NCBI GenBank assembly: GCA_001898405.1
Contig: MKTW01000003.1
Span: forward strand, 1-64,000
Reading direction: 5' to 3'
From: Sphingobacteriales bacterium 44-61
Lineage (GTDB): Bacteria > Bacteroidota > Bacteroidia > Chitinophagales > Chitinophagaceae
Length of the DNA stretch: 64,000 nt
The notes under the pieces: generated by a model
The model's database searches: none
What the model was told of the DNA's origin: nothing
What the model saw: the letters and a program-made list of their open reading frames with translations, nothing else
Translations under genes and position numbers: made by a program
Shown: positions 57,294 to 64,000 of the stretch, piece after piece
Layout of the letters: each line of letters begins with the position of its first letter
Numbering within the stretch: the first letter of the stretch is position 1

Positions 57294-58946
57294 TTATTTG
57301 TACAGTTGGTCATAATATTCATGCGCCATCCTGTTGCTCTCAAACTGGAAGCGCACGTCCTGCATGCTATTCTTCATCAGTTGTCGCCAGGTGGGGTAAT
57401 CATCATAATACAGCGGCAGTATTTCCTTTTCCAGGATATTATACAACTGATCGAGATCATACTGGTCCTGCTCATGCACGGTCATCTGCGCATAGTTTGC
57501 TTTAGGCACTACAAAACCATTATGACCATGATTGATGAATTCCGGGATCCAGCCATCATCGGTAGAGAAGTTGATGGCGCCATTCATGGCTGCCGTCATG
57601 CCACTGGTGCCGGAAGCTTCGCGTGGCACACGAGGATTATTGAGCCAGCAGTCAGCTGCCTGCTTCAGGCGTTTAGACAAGCCCAGCTCATACCCTATCA
57701 GCACGGCAATATTCTTATAACGTTTGCTGAGATGTACCAGTTGATTGAAATCGCTGATCGCCGGATGGTCAACCGGGTAAGGCTTACCAGCCCAGATGAT
57801 CTGCACAGGATATTTTGTACTGGAAAGCAGTTTTTCAAACCTCTGTTCATCCGTAGTGATCATCCCCGCTCTTTTATAACCAGCAAAACGGCGGGCCCAT
57901 ACGATCGTGAAAACCTCTGGATCAAATAATTTACCTGTCTGATCGGCTACAATTTCAAAAGCTCTTCTCTTCAGGTATTTCTTGCGGTCATCGATACCGT
58001 AATCATCACCTGCTTCACGGAAGCGGTACAATTGCTTATCGGCCCAGTAACGGTAATTCTGTGCATTGGTAATGGAAATGATCGGGCACACACCGGGATA
58101 TTTCGCCCACATTTCCCTGGCTACCACACCATGTAACTGCGATACGCCATTGGCAAGATGTGCAAAACGAAGCGCAACAAGGGAATGGTTGAATGCATCA
58201 TCATAAATGCCGGTGAGCTTGCGCACTTCATCAATGGAAAGCCCGCAGAAATAACTCATTTTATGACAGAGATAAATATCATGTTTTTCGTTGCCTGCTT
58301 CTTCAGGCGTATGCGTGGTAAATACCAGCCTTTTCCTTACATCTTCAATATTCTTGAACTTATTGTAAAGGTAGAAAGCAGCAGAAAGGCCATGAGCCTC
58401 GTTGAGATGATACAACTCAGGATTGAAGCCGATGATATCCATCAGTTTTGCACCGCCTACACCCAGCAGAATGAACTGCGCCACTTTAGTAGCCACATTG
58501 GCATCATACAAACGATGGGTAATGGTTTGTGACACATAATCATTTTCCGGAACATCCGTGCTGAGCAGGAATAAAGGTGCTGATTTGAAGGTTTCGGGAT
58601 TCAGGTAATACACTTTCACCCAAACCGGATGTTCGTGCACGTTGATCTGGAAACGGATGCCGGTATCTTCCAAAAAACTGTATTGCTTCTCATTCCAGGC
58701 CACATCCAGTGTTTGGTCCTGGTTGCGTTCCTGATCATAATAACCATACTTCCATAAAATACCAATGCCTATCAAATTCTGCTTCAGTTCATACGCACTA
58801 CGCATGTGTGAGCCTGCCAGAAAACCCAATCCTCCGCTATATATTTTCAGGGGTTGATGCACTGCAAATTCCATGGAGAAATACGCGACACGTTTGGCAT
58901 AAGGATGTTCTACAGGGTAGGGTACCGTAAAATTGTTAAAACTCAT
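57294..58946 (-). CDS. Alpha-glucan phosphorylase-like protein (GT35) without the PLP lysine
   Basis: 550 residues, the short form of the family. Conserved blocks are FSMEFAVHQPLKIYSGGLGFLAG, HLNEAHGLSAAF, TTHTPEEAGNEKHD, ARRFAGYKRAGMI (phosphate-site basic residues) and EASGTSGM followed by AAMNGAINFSTDDGW. In glycogen phosphorylases the residue after the EASGTxNM block is the Lys that holds PLP; here it is Thr451 (codon ACG at 57594-57596). The protein is otherwise intact. It may not be a PLP-dependent phosphorylase. It is convergent with ispH. Confidence 0.85.
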   Translation of the reverse strand: MSFNNFTVPYPVEHPYAKRVAYFSMEFAVHQPLKIYSGGLGFLAGSHMRSAYELKQNLIGIGILWKYGYYDQERNQDQTLDVAWNEKQYSFLEDTGIRFQINVHEHPVWVKVYYLNPETFKSAPLFLLSTDVPENDYVSQTITHRLYDANVATKVAQFILLGVGGAKLMDIIGFNPELYHLNEAHGLSAAFYLYNKFKNIEDVRKRLVFTTHTPEEAGNEKHDIYLCHKMSYFCGLSIDEVRKLTGIYDDAFNHSLVALRFAHLANGVSQLHGVVAREMWAKYPGVCPIISITNAQNYRYWADKQLYRFREAGDDYGIDDRKKYLKRRAFEIVADQTGKLFDPEVFTIVWARRFAGYKRAGMITTDEQRFEKLLSSTKYPVQIIWAGKPYPVDHPAISDFNQLVHLSKRYKNIAVLIGYELGLSKRLKQAADCWLNNPRVPREASGTSGMTAAMNGAINFSTDDGWIPEFINHGHNGFVVPKANYAQMTVHEQDQYDLDQLYNILEKEILPLYYDDYPTWRQLMKNSMQDVRFQFESNRMAHEYYDQLYK

Positions 58947-59167
58947 ATTGTGTGTTTTTTACACGATGGCGCAAGATAAGACTAATTTGCCCAAATCGCC
59001 CGTGAGCCTCAAAAGTAGGGCCAATAGAAAGCATAATCAATGTTTTGACTCCGTTATTTTTTAACCTGTTTGCGCAAGTTTCCCACACAGACTTCGAGAT
59101 AATAAAATCGTTGACCGGTAACTTTTCCCTGATATCCCGGTCAATGGTCAATAGATAGAGATAAAGA

Positions 59168-60133
59168 TTATTTGCGCGCCGCTGTAGTCTTTTTAGGTTT
59201 GCTCTCCTTTTTCTTTGGATACACTCCATCAAAGGAACAGCGCAGTCCCCGCCGCGAGCCGCAGCCTTCCAGTTCTTTCAATGTTACAGCAGAATTGGAA
59301 AAAGTGAATTGCAGTGAACAGGGATCACCGGCTTCCCGGTAAATGGCTTTGGTAGGTGATTGCAGGATAGCCTCACCTTTTAACTCACCGGAACAATCGC
59401 CTTTTTCAAAATGTATGAAGAAACTCACACGGTCTTTTTTTCTTCCATCGCGGATAGATACAAGATTCTTTTTGCCGCTGCCATAATCTGCTGAATACTT
59501 CAGCTTGCGGGGAAACGTATCGATCGGGTTGATCAGTTCTGCCACTGCATCATCCAGCGGGTCGGTCATGATCAGCATAAAATTCTTCGCATCATTGTTC
59601 AACACATATACATCTTTTCCTTCGCTGATACTGCCGCCGGAGTTTTTCCGCCAAACCGATTTCGTGATGGTAAGTTTTTTATCGATGGATGATAATTGCT
59701 GTGTAGCAGGGTCCGCATCCACTTTCAGCAGGGGCATGCCCGCAATGAATTGTTGCTTTTTATCAAAGGCCAGTATAAAAGCAGCCCGGTTATTCCCATT
59801 GATCACTTTTGCCAGCAGATACGTTTCCGTGTTCTTCATTTTGCCGAGGGGATAGATCTTCGGCTGGTTCATTTTACCCATTGAAACAGAAAGAATGGAA
59901 TCGGGCACGAACTGGCTGAATATTTTATGGCTGATCCGCAATGAGTCATTATCCTTTTTCAGCAAGCTGGTATCCGCTACCTGGAAAGGAAGATTGGCTT
60001 CAGGGAAAAAATCAATAAAATCAGCAATTTCAACCGGCTCATCTCCAGATAAAGAGGGCTTCTTGGATGGTTTGCATCCCGACAGCCATGCCAGGGATAA
60101 ACAAAAGAACAGACAAACGAAAAATGACTTCAT
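59168..60133 (-). CDS. Lipoprotein of unknown function
   Basis: 321 residues. A lipoprotein signal (MKSFFVCLFFCLSLAW, lipobox LSGC, Cys20) precedes a strand-rich mature protein. The C-terminus is very basic and low-complexity (PKKKESKPKKTTAARK). Repeated short strands and polar turns are visible, but no named domain. It is divergent from the MntR-type gene. The 221 bases between it and the phosphorylase gene hold no supported gene. Confidence 0.75.
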   Translation of the reverse strand: MKSFFVCLFFCLSLAWLSGCKPSKKPSLSGDEPVEIADFIDFFPEANLPFQVADTSLLKKDNDSLRISHKIFSQFVPDSILSVSMGKMNQPKIYPLGKMKNTETYLLAKVINGNNRAAFILAFDKKQQFIAGMPLLKVDADPATQQLSSIDKKLTITKSVWRKNSGGSISEGKDVYVLNNDAKNFMLIMTDPLDDAVAELINPIDTFPRKLKYSADYGSGKKNLVSIRDGRKKDRVSFFIHFEKGDCSGELKGEAILQSPTKAIYREAGDPCSLQFTFSNSAVTLKELEGCGSRRGLRCSFDGVYPKKKESKPKKTTAARK

Positions 60134-60206
60134 GGGCTATCAGTTGGTGGGGCAAATTAAGGCTTTTCCGTGGTATGGTTCCCTCTTGCTTTCTTCGCGG
60201 TTTTAA

Positions 60207-60222
60207 TTTAGATTTGCCTAAA
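60207..60222. promoter_or_regulatory. DtxR/MntR-type operator overlapping a -7 box
   Basis: TTTAGATTTGCCTAAA has the TTTAG(N)6CTAAA dyad of MntR/DtxR-family operators. TAGATTTG inside it (60209-60216) is an exact TAnnTTTG. The predicted operator therefore covers the -7 element, 14 to 29 bases upstream of the regulator start at 60236. Confidence 0.75.
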
Positions 60223-60235
60223 AAAATATTTAGCC

Positions 60236-60898
60236 GTGCTGAACTATTCAACCAGCGAAGAGAACTATATAAAAGCGATTTATCATTTACAGAAGGAAGG
60301 AACTGTTACCACTAATGAACTGGCAGCGGAATTGAGTACCCGGCCGGCTTCCGTCACTGATATGATGAAGAAGCTGCGGACCAAAAAGCTGGTGCACTAT
60401 GAAGCCTATAAAGGTTTCCGGCTTACTCCTGAAGGAAGAAAATTAGCCCTGATCATTATTCGCCGCCACCGGTTGTGGGAATTCTTCCTGGCTGAAAAAT
60501 TAAAATTCAGCTGGGATGAAGTGCATGCAGTAGCAGAAGACCTGGAACATGTGAGCAGCAAAAAGCTCATCGATAAGCTGGACGAATTCCTGGGTTTTCC
60601 CCGTTATGATCCGCATGGGGATCCTATTCCCGATGCCAATGGGAAAATAGAAACAAGCAAACAGGTTTGCCTTATCGATCTGCCATTGAATAAGGCCGCT
60701 GTTGTTTGTTATGTAAGCGATCAGTCAACCGAAATGCTGGAGCTGTTAAGCCACAAAAAGATCGGCATAGGCACGCGCCTTGAAATAAAAAAGAAATTCA
60801 GTTTTGACCAATCGCTGGAAATCAAATTACGGCAGCAATCCGCCACTACTATCAGTGGCGATCTTGCAAAAAACATTTTTGTAAAATACGATGAGTAA
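60236..60898 (+). CDS. mntR: Metal-dependent transcriptional regulator, DtxR/MntR family
   Basis: 220 residues with a GTG start. The N-terminal winged helix (TSEENYIKAIYHLQKEG, then LAAELSTRPASVTDMMKKL) binds DNA. The dimerisation and metal-binding helices follow (RRHRLWEFFLAEKL, AEDLEHVSS), then YDPHGDPIPDANG and a C-terminal SH3-like FeoA domain. With metal bound it should repress its own operon through the overlapping operator. The stop overlaps the Nramp gene by 8 bases. Mn2+ is the likely effector because of the downstream transporter; Fe2+ is possible. Confidence 0.92.
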   Translation: MLNYSTSEENYIKAIYHLQKEGTVTTNELAAELSTRPASVTDMMKKLRTKKLVHYEAYKGFRLTPEGRKLALIIIRRHRLWEFFLAEKLKFSWDEVHAVAEDLEHVSSKKLIDKLDEFLGFPRYDPHGDPIPDANGKIETSKQVCLIDLPLNKAAVVCYVSDQSTEMLELLSHKKIGIGTRLEIKKKFSFDQSLEIKLRQQSATTISGDLAKNIFVKYDE

Positions 60899-62774
60899 AC
60901 AATATCCTGATGTTTCCCTGGGTGAAGTACATGAATCCGTAGATACCACGGCCACCAACCGGCCGGTATGGAGGCGCATCTTCTCTTTTTTTGGTCCTGC
61001 TTACCTGGTAAGTGTAGGTTATATGGACCCCGGCAACTGGGCTACTGATCTTGCAGGCGGCAGCCAGTTTGGCTACACCCTTATCTGGGTACTATTAATG
61101 AGTAACCTGATGGCACTTCTGCTGCAAAGCCTTTCTGCACGTCTCGGTATTGTACGGAGAAGGGACCTTGCACAGGCCAACCGGGAAGTGTATCCACGGC
61201 CGGTCAATTTCGCTTTGTATGTGCTGGCAGAAATTGCCATTGCAGCAACAGACCTTGCGGAAGTGCTGGGTATGGCCATCGGCCTGCAATTGCTGACCGG
61301 CATTCCTCTTATATGGGGCGTACTGATCACTGTGCTGGACACTTTCTTATTGCTATTATTGCAACGTCTCGGAATGCGTAAAATGGAAGCGTTTATTATA
61401 GGGTTGGTTTTTATCATCGGCGTTTCCTTCCTGATCGAGATCATTCTTGCCAAGCCTGACCCCGCGGAAATAGTAAAAGGTTTTGTGCCGCATATCCCCA
61501 ATGACACGGCCCTGTATATTGCTATCGGCATTATCGGCGCCACTGTAATGCCGCATAATCTTTACCTGCATTCAGCACTTGTGCAAACGCGGAAAATAAA
61601 ACGCAATAAGGCCGGGATAAAAAGGGCGCTAAAACTGAATTTTATCGACAGTGCAATAGCTCTCAATCTCGCCTTTCTTGTAAATGCAGGCATCCTGGTA
61701 TTAGCCGCTGCTGTATTCTTTAAATCGGGCAGAACAGATGTGGCGGAAATAAAGGATGCCCACCTTTTGCTTGACCAGTTGCTCGGTTCCAAAGTAGCGC
61801 CAGTATTGTTTGCTGTAGCACTGATAGCAGCCGGGCAAAGTTCCACTGTTACCGGCACGCTGGCAGGGCAGATCGTAATGGAAGGTTATCTCCGCCTCCG
61901 CATCAATCCCTGGATGCGGAGATTACTCACCCGGTTGATCGCTATTATTCCTGCTGTGATCGTGATACTGATAAATGGCGAGGACAATATTGATCAGTTG
62001 CTTATCCTTAGCCAGGTGATCCTTAGCCTGCAGCTTGGTTTCGCTATTATTCCACTCATTCATTTTGTAAGCGATAAAAAGACCATGGGCAGCTTTGCGA
62101 TCAAGCCCGTGGTGCAGGCCGCCGCCTGGCTGATCACTGCCATACTCGTATACCTGAACCTCAGCATGGTAACAGGGCAGGCAGCCGATTTTTTTGCAGA
62201 GCCCGGCCACTGGTTCGGCAAACTAATGATCATTCTCTCAGGCCTGATCTTCATAGTGCTGCTGATCATTTCAATCATTTATCCTTTGCTCAAAAAGAGA
62301 TGGTCGCAGGTGCAGGTGCAATTGCACCCTGAAGCAACGGCCTTGCATTCCCTGGAAGTGCCGGCTTATTCAACCGTTGCCGTAGCGCTCGACTTCAGTG
62401 AAAACGACCAGAAGTTGCTGGCTCATGCACTGGGCCAGGGAGGACCTCAAACAAAATATGTGCTCGTGCATGTGGTGGAAAGCGTTTCCGCCCGCATCTA
62501 TGAGCAGGACAGTGATGATCTCGAAACAGAGAAGGATAAGGAGCATCTGGCTTTTTATGCACAGCAATTGCTGGAAAGGGGATTTACAGCGGAAGCAAAA
62601 ATCGGTTTTGGAAGCCGTGCAAGAGAGATCGTAAGATTGGTGAATGAATCAGGGGCTGGCATGCTGGTGATCGGCGCGCATGGGCATAGCGGGATAAAGG
62701 ATTTGTTGTATGGGGAAACGATCAATACAGTGAGGCATGAGTTGAAGATACCTGTTCTGGTAGTTAACTTATAG
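60891..62774 (+). CDS. mntH: Nramp-family metal transporter fused to a UspA domain
   Basis: 627 residues. Residues about 30-455 are an Nramp transporter: helix 1 has the metal-binding DPGN (46-49) and helix 6 has VMPHNLYLHS. Eleven or so membrane helices are visible. After a short linker (KKRWSQVQVQLHPEATA), residues about 480-627 are a universal stress protein domain with the nucleotide-binding GAHGHSGIKDLLYG and VRHELKIPVLVV. E. coli MntH lacks this tail. It imports Mn2+ or Fe2+; the tail may sense nucleotide or regulate the transporter. It is co-transcribed with the upstream regulator. Confidence 0.9.
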   Translation: MSKQYPDVSLGEVHESVDTTATNRPVWRRIFSFFGPAYLVSVGYMDPGNWATDLAGGSQFGYTLIWVLLMSNLMALLLQSLSARLGIVRRRDLAQANREVYPRPVNFALYVLAEIAIAATDLAEVLGMAIGLQLLTGIPLIWGVLITVLDTFLLLLLQRLGMRKMEAFIIGLVFIIGVSFLIEIILAKPDPAEIVKGFVPHIPNDTALYIAIGIIGATVMPHNLYLHSALVQTRKIKRNKAGIKRALKLNFIDSAIALNLAFLVNAGILVLAAAVFFKSGRTDVAEIKDAHLLLDQLLGSKVAPVLFAVALIAAGQSSTVTGTLAGQIVMEGYLRLRINPWMRRLLTRLIAIIPAVIVILINGEDNIDQLLILSQVILSLQLGFAIIPLIHFVSDKKTMGSFAIKPVVQAAAWLITAILVYLNLSMVTGQAADFFAEPGHWFGKLMIILSGLIFIVLLIISIIYPLLKKRWSQVQVQLHPEATALHSLEVPAYSTVAVALDFSENDQKLLAHALGQGGPQTKYVLVHVVESVSARIYEQDSDDLETEKDKEHLAFYAQQLLERGFTAEAKIGFGSRAREIVRLVNESGAGMLVIGAHGHSGIKDLLYGETINTVRHELKIPVLVVNL

Positions 62775-62775
62775 T

Positions 62776-63381
62776 TTAAGCTGCCATATTATTCGTTGGA
62801 TTATTCCGCAAAAGATGCTTAAACCGGCTAAAGGTCTCCGGTTTGATATTGAGATAAGAAGCCAAATATTTTTGCGGCACACGGCGCATCAGTTCAGGGT
62901 TCTTGTTCACAAATGCGAGGAAGCGCTCACGTGGTGTCATCTTGATCATTTGCATTTGCCAGATATCGCTGATGATCATCATATGGGTGATCACGAGCCT
63001 GCCCAGCCGTTCCATTTTTTTGGACTGGGTGTACAGTTCTTCGAGCTTATCCTGGCGGATGGAGATCACCGTAGATGGCTCAATAGCCTCCACAAAATAT
63101 TCAGAAGGCCTGCGGCTGAGAAAAGATTGCTGGCTGAGAATGATCTGTCCTTCCGTTGAGATCTGGATATTGTTCTCAACCTTGCTTGTCTTGTAATATT
63201 TGCGGATAATGCCTTTGGTGATAAAGTTGAAGTAATTCTCTATCTCCCCTTCTCTGACCAGGAATTCCTTTTTACGGAAACGGCGCACCTTGAGCAAGGG
63301 CTGTATGCTCTTTTCAAATTCCTCGTCAGTTATTGCGACGAATTTGCGTAGAAAACCTAAAAACAACTTGACGTTTTCCAT
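62776..63381 (-). CDS. Crp/Fnr-family transcriptional regulator
   Basis: 201 residues. The N-terminal cyclic-nucleotide-binding-type beta-roll (FLVREGEIENYFNFITKGIIRKYY) is followed by the dimer helix. The C-terminal helix-turn-helix lies in PQKYLASYLNIKPETFSRFK. No Fe-S cysteine pattern is seen, and the ligand is unknown. It ends 1 base after the convergent Nramp gene. Confidence 0.9.
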   Translation of the reverse strand: MENVKLFLGFLRKFVAITDEEFEKSIQPLLKVRRFRKKEFLVREGEIENYFNFITKGIIRKYYKTSKVENNIQISTEGQIILSQQSFLSRRPSEYFVEAIEPSTVISIRQDKLEELYTQSKKMERLGRLVITHMMIISDIWQMQMIKMTPRERFLAFVNKNPELMRRVPQKYLASYLNIKPETFSRFKHLLRNNPTNNMAA

Positions 63382-63486
63382 AATGCAATAGGCCCATTCA
63401 TATGTAAAAGTTACGTAAAAAAAATACGATCCAAAACAACGCCGGACTATTTTTTTCCTTTCCGGGCAGGGCTTCAGAATTGGTGG

Positions 63487-63516
63487 TTGAATTAGGCCTG
63501 ATATATTGTAGCTTTG
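63487..63516 (+). promoter_or_regulatory. Promoter upstream of icd
   Basis: TTG (63487-63489), 19 bases, then TAGCTTTG (63509-63516). It is a full -33/-7 match and predicts a transcript with a leader of about 220 bases before the icd ATG. Confidence 0.65.
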
Positions 63517-63517
63517 C

Positions 63518-63711
63518 CCTCCTTCGCTAAAGCTACGGCGGGCACGGCTCTCTAAAGTTTCGGCAAGTGAGGCCCTCTAAAACCGTTAAAGTTGACGGTG
63601 AGGCCCAAAATGTTTGGTTTGGGTAACAAGGCTAACCAAAGCTTCTTTTTGGCTGGCAATATTAATCAAACCCGGGCGGCCTGGAGTCCGCCGTAACTTT
63701 AGCGAAGGAGG
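63518..63711 (+). repeat. Long inverted repeat in the icd leader
   Basis: 24-base arms (63518-63541 and 63688-63711) match at 23 positions. The arm reads CCTCCTTCGCTAAAG then CTACGGCGG. They enclose 146 bases with further hairpins (ACCGT/ACGGT near 63580-63600; TTTGGT/ACCAAA near 63612-63645). The element fills most of the 362-base space between the Crp/Fnr gene and icd. Confidence 0.7.
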
Positions 63712-63743
63712 AAGAAATTTTAAACTCAAAACCTAGCTTTATT

Positions 63744-64000
63744 ATGGCCCAAAAGATCAAAGTTGCTAATCCAGTAGTTGAGCTGGATGGAGACGAAATG
63801 ACTCGCATTATCTGGAAGTTCATTAAAGACAAACTGATCCTCCCTTATGTGGATGTTGACATAAAGTATTTTGACCTTGGCGTGGAGCATCGTGATGCGA
63901 CCAATGACCAGGTTACTATTGATGCTGCCAATGCCATCAAACAATATGGTGTAGGCATTAAATGCGCCACCATCACTCCCGACGAAGAAAGGGTAAAAGA
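63744..64000 (+). CDS. icd: NADP-dependent isocitrate dehydrogenase, N-terminal part
   Basis: 85 codons before the window ends. The start [20 protein letters not shown], then [11 protein letters not shown] and [31 protein letters not shown], is close to the eukaryotic-type homodimeric NADP isocitrate dehydrogenase, not the E. coli type. It oxidises isocitrate to 2-oxoglutarate in the citric acid cycle. The upstream leader carries a large inverted repeat. Confidence 0.95.
   Translation, partial: MAQKIKVANPVVELDGDEMTRIIWKFIKDKLILPYVDVDIKYFDLGVEHRDATNDQVTIDAANAIKQYGVGIKCATITPDEERVK

Noticed and set aside
58936-59232. Minus-strand ORF of 98 codons between the phosphorylase and lipoprotein genes
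   Set aside because: It overlaps the lipoprotein C-terminus and the phosphorylase start, has no start context or family resemblance, and looks accidental.

Overview
The window reads as a chromosomal segment of a Bacteroidota bacterium, most likely a Chitinophagaceae relative. The evidence is: C-terminal type IX secretion (T9SS) sorting domains; starts without Shine-Dalgarno sequences; many copies of the Bacteroidota -7 promoter box TAnnTTTG; a TonB receptor behind a TPP riboswitch; an OmpA protein with thrombospondin type 3 repeats; a DUF4954 protein; and a DAHP synthase fused to chorismate mutase. I see no phage, insertion sequence, CRISPR array or rRNA operon. About 57 protein genes, one short leader peptide and one tRNA are supported. 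Two genes are cut by the window edges.

Layout. 1-5 kb: envelope genes (OmpA-like protein, L,D-transpeptidase divergent from a VanX-type dipeptidase) and two small conserved proteins. 5-12.6 kb: a seven-gene aromatic amino acid operon on the minus strand, running pheA, aminotransferase, tyrA, DAHP synthase/chorismate mutase, aroB, aroA, aroC. In front of it is a leader ORF with a nine-residue Phe/Tyr run and a strong terminator, which I read as a transcription attenuator. 12.6-16.6 kb: DEAD-box helicase, small lipoprotein, and an ECF sigma factor overlapping a gene that joins an anti-sigma-like N-terminus, one membrane helix and a trypsin-like protease. 16.8-26.4 kb: nucleotidyltransferase, PLP enzyme, lipB, a pseudouridine synthase and a secreted-protein cluster with a 918-residue fibre-like protein. 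26.5-32 kb: def, ruvX, a UbiA prenyltransferase, a TrmH-type methyltransferase and mutS. 32-42.9 kb: T9SS proteins, a SET-domain protein, mgtE, glmS, DUF4954, DUF1801 and a second small lipoprotein. 43-46.5 kb: der, era, initiator tRNA, DUF2807. 46.4-52.6 kb: TPP riboswitch with TonB receptor, a ddl-PASTA-rhodanese operon, ferredoxin and acyl-CoA reductase. 52.9-64 kb: HtrA protease, GH13 amylase, ispH, a phosphorylase-like protein, a DtxR/MntR regulator with an Nramp-UspA fusion, a Crp/Fnr regulator and the start of icd.

Two themes recur. First, control signals are compact. Several genes carry TAnnTTTG only 4 to 6 bases before the ATG, which predicts leaderless or near-leaderless mRNAs and fixes start codons that a longest-ORF rule gets wrong. 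Second, the intergenic spaces hold long inverted repeats, some in related copies, many acting as shared terminators between convergent genes.

The observations I rate highest are the Phe/Tyr attenuator, the sigma factor with its anti-sigma/protease fusion, the phosphorylase-like protein with Thr in place of the PLP lysine, the TAnnTTTG-N4-ATG arrangement, and the metal regulator whose operator overlaps its own -7 box ahead of an Nramp-UspA fusion. All functional statements come from reading the sequence and from family knowledge; no database search was run.
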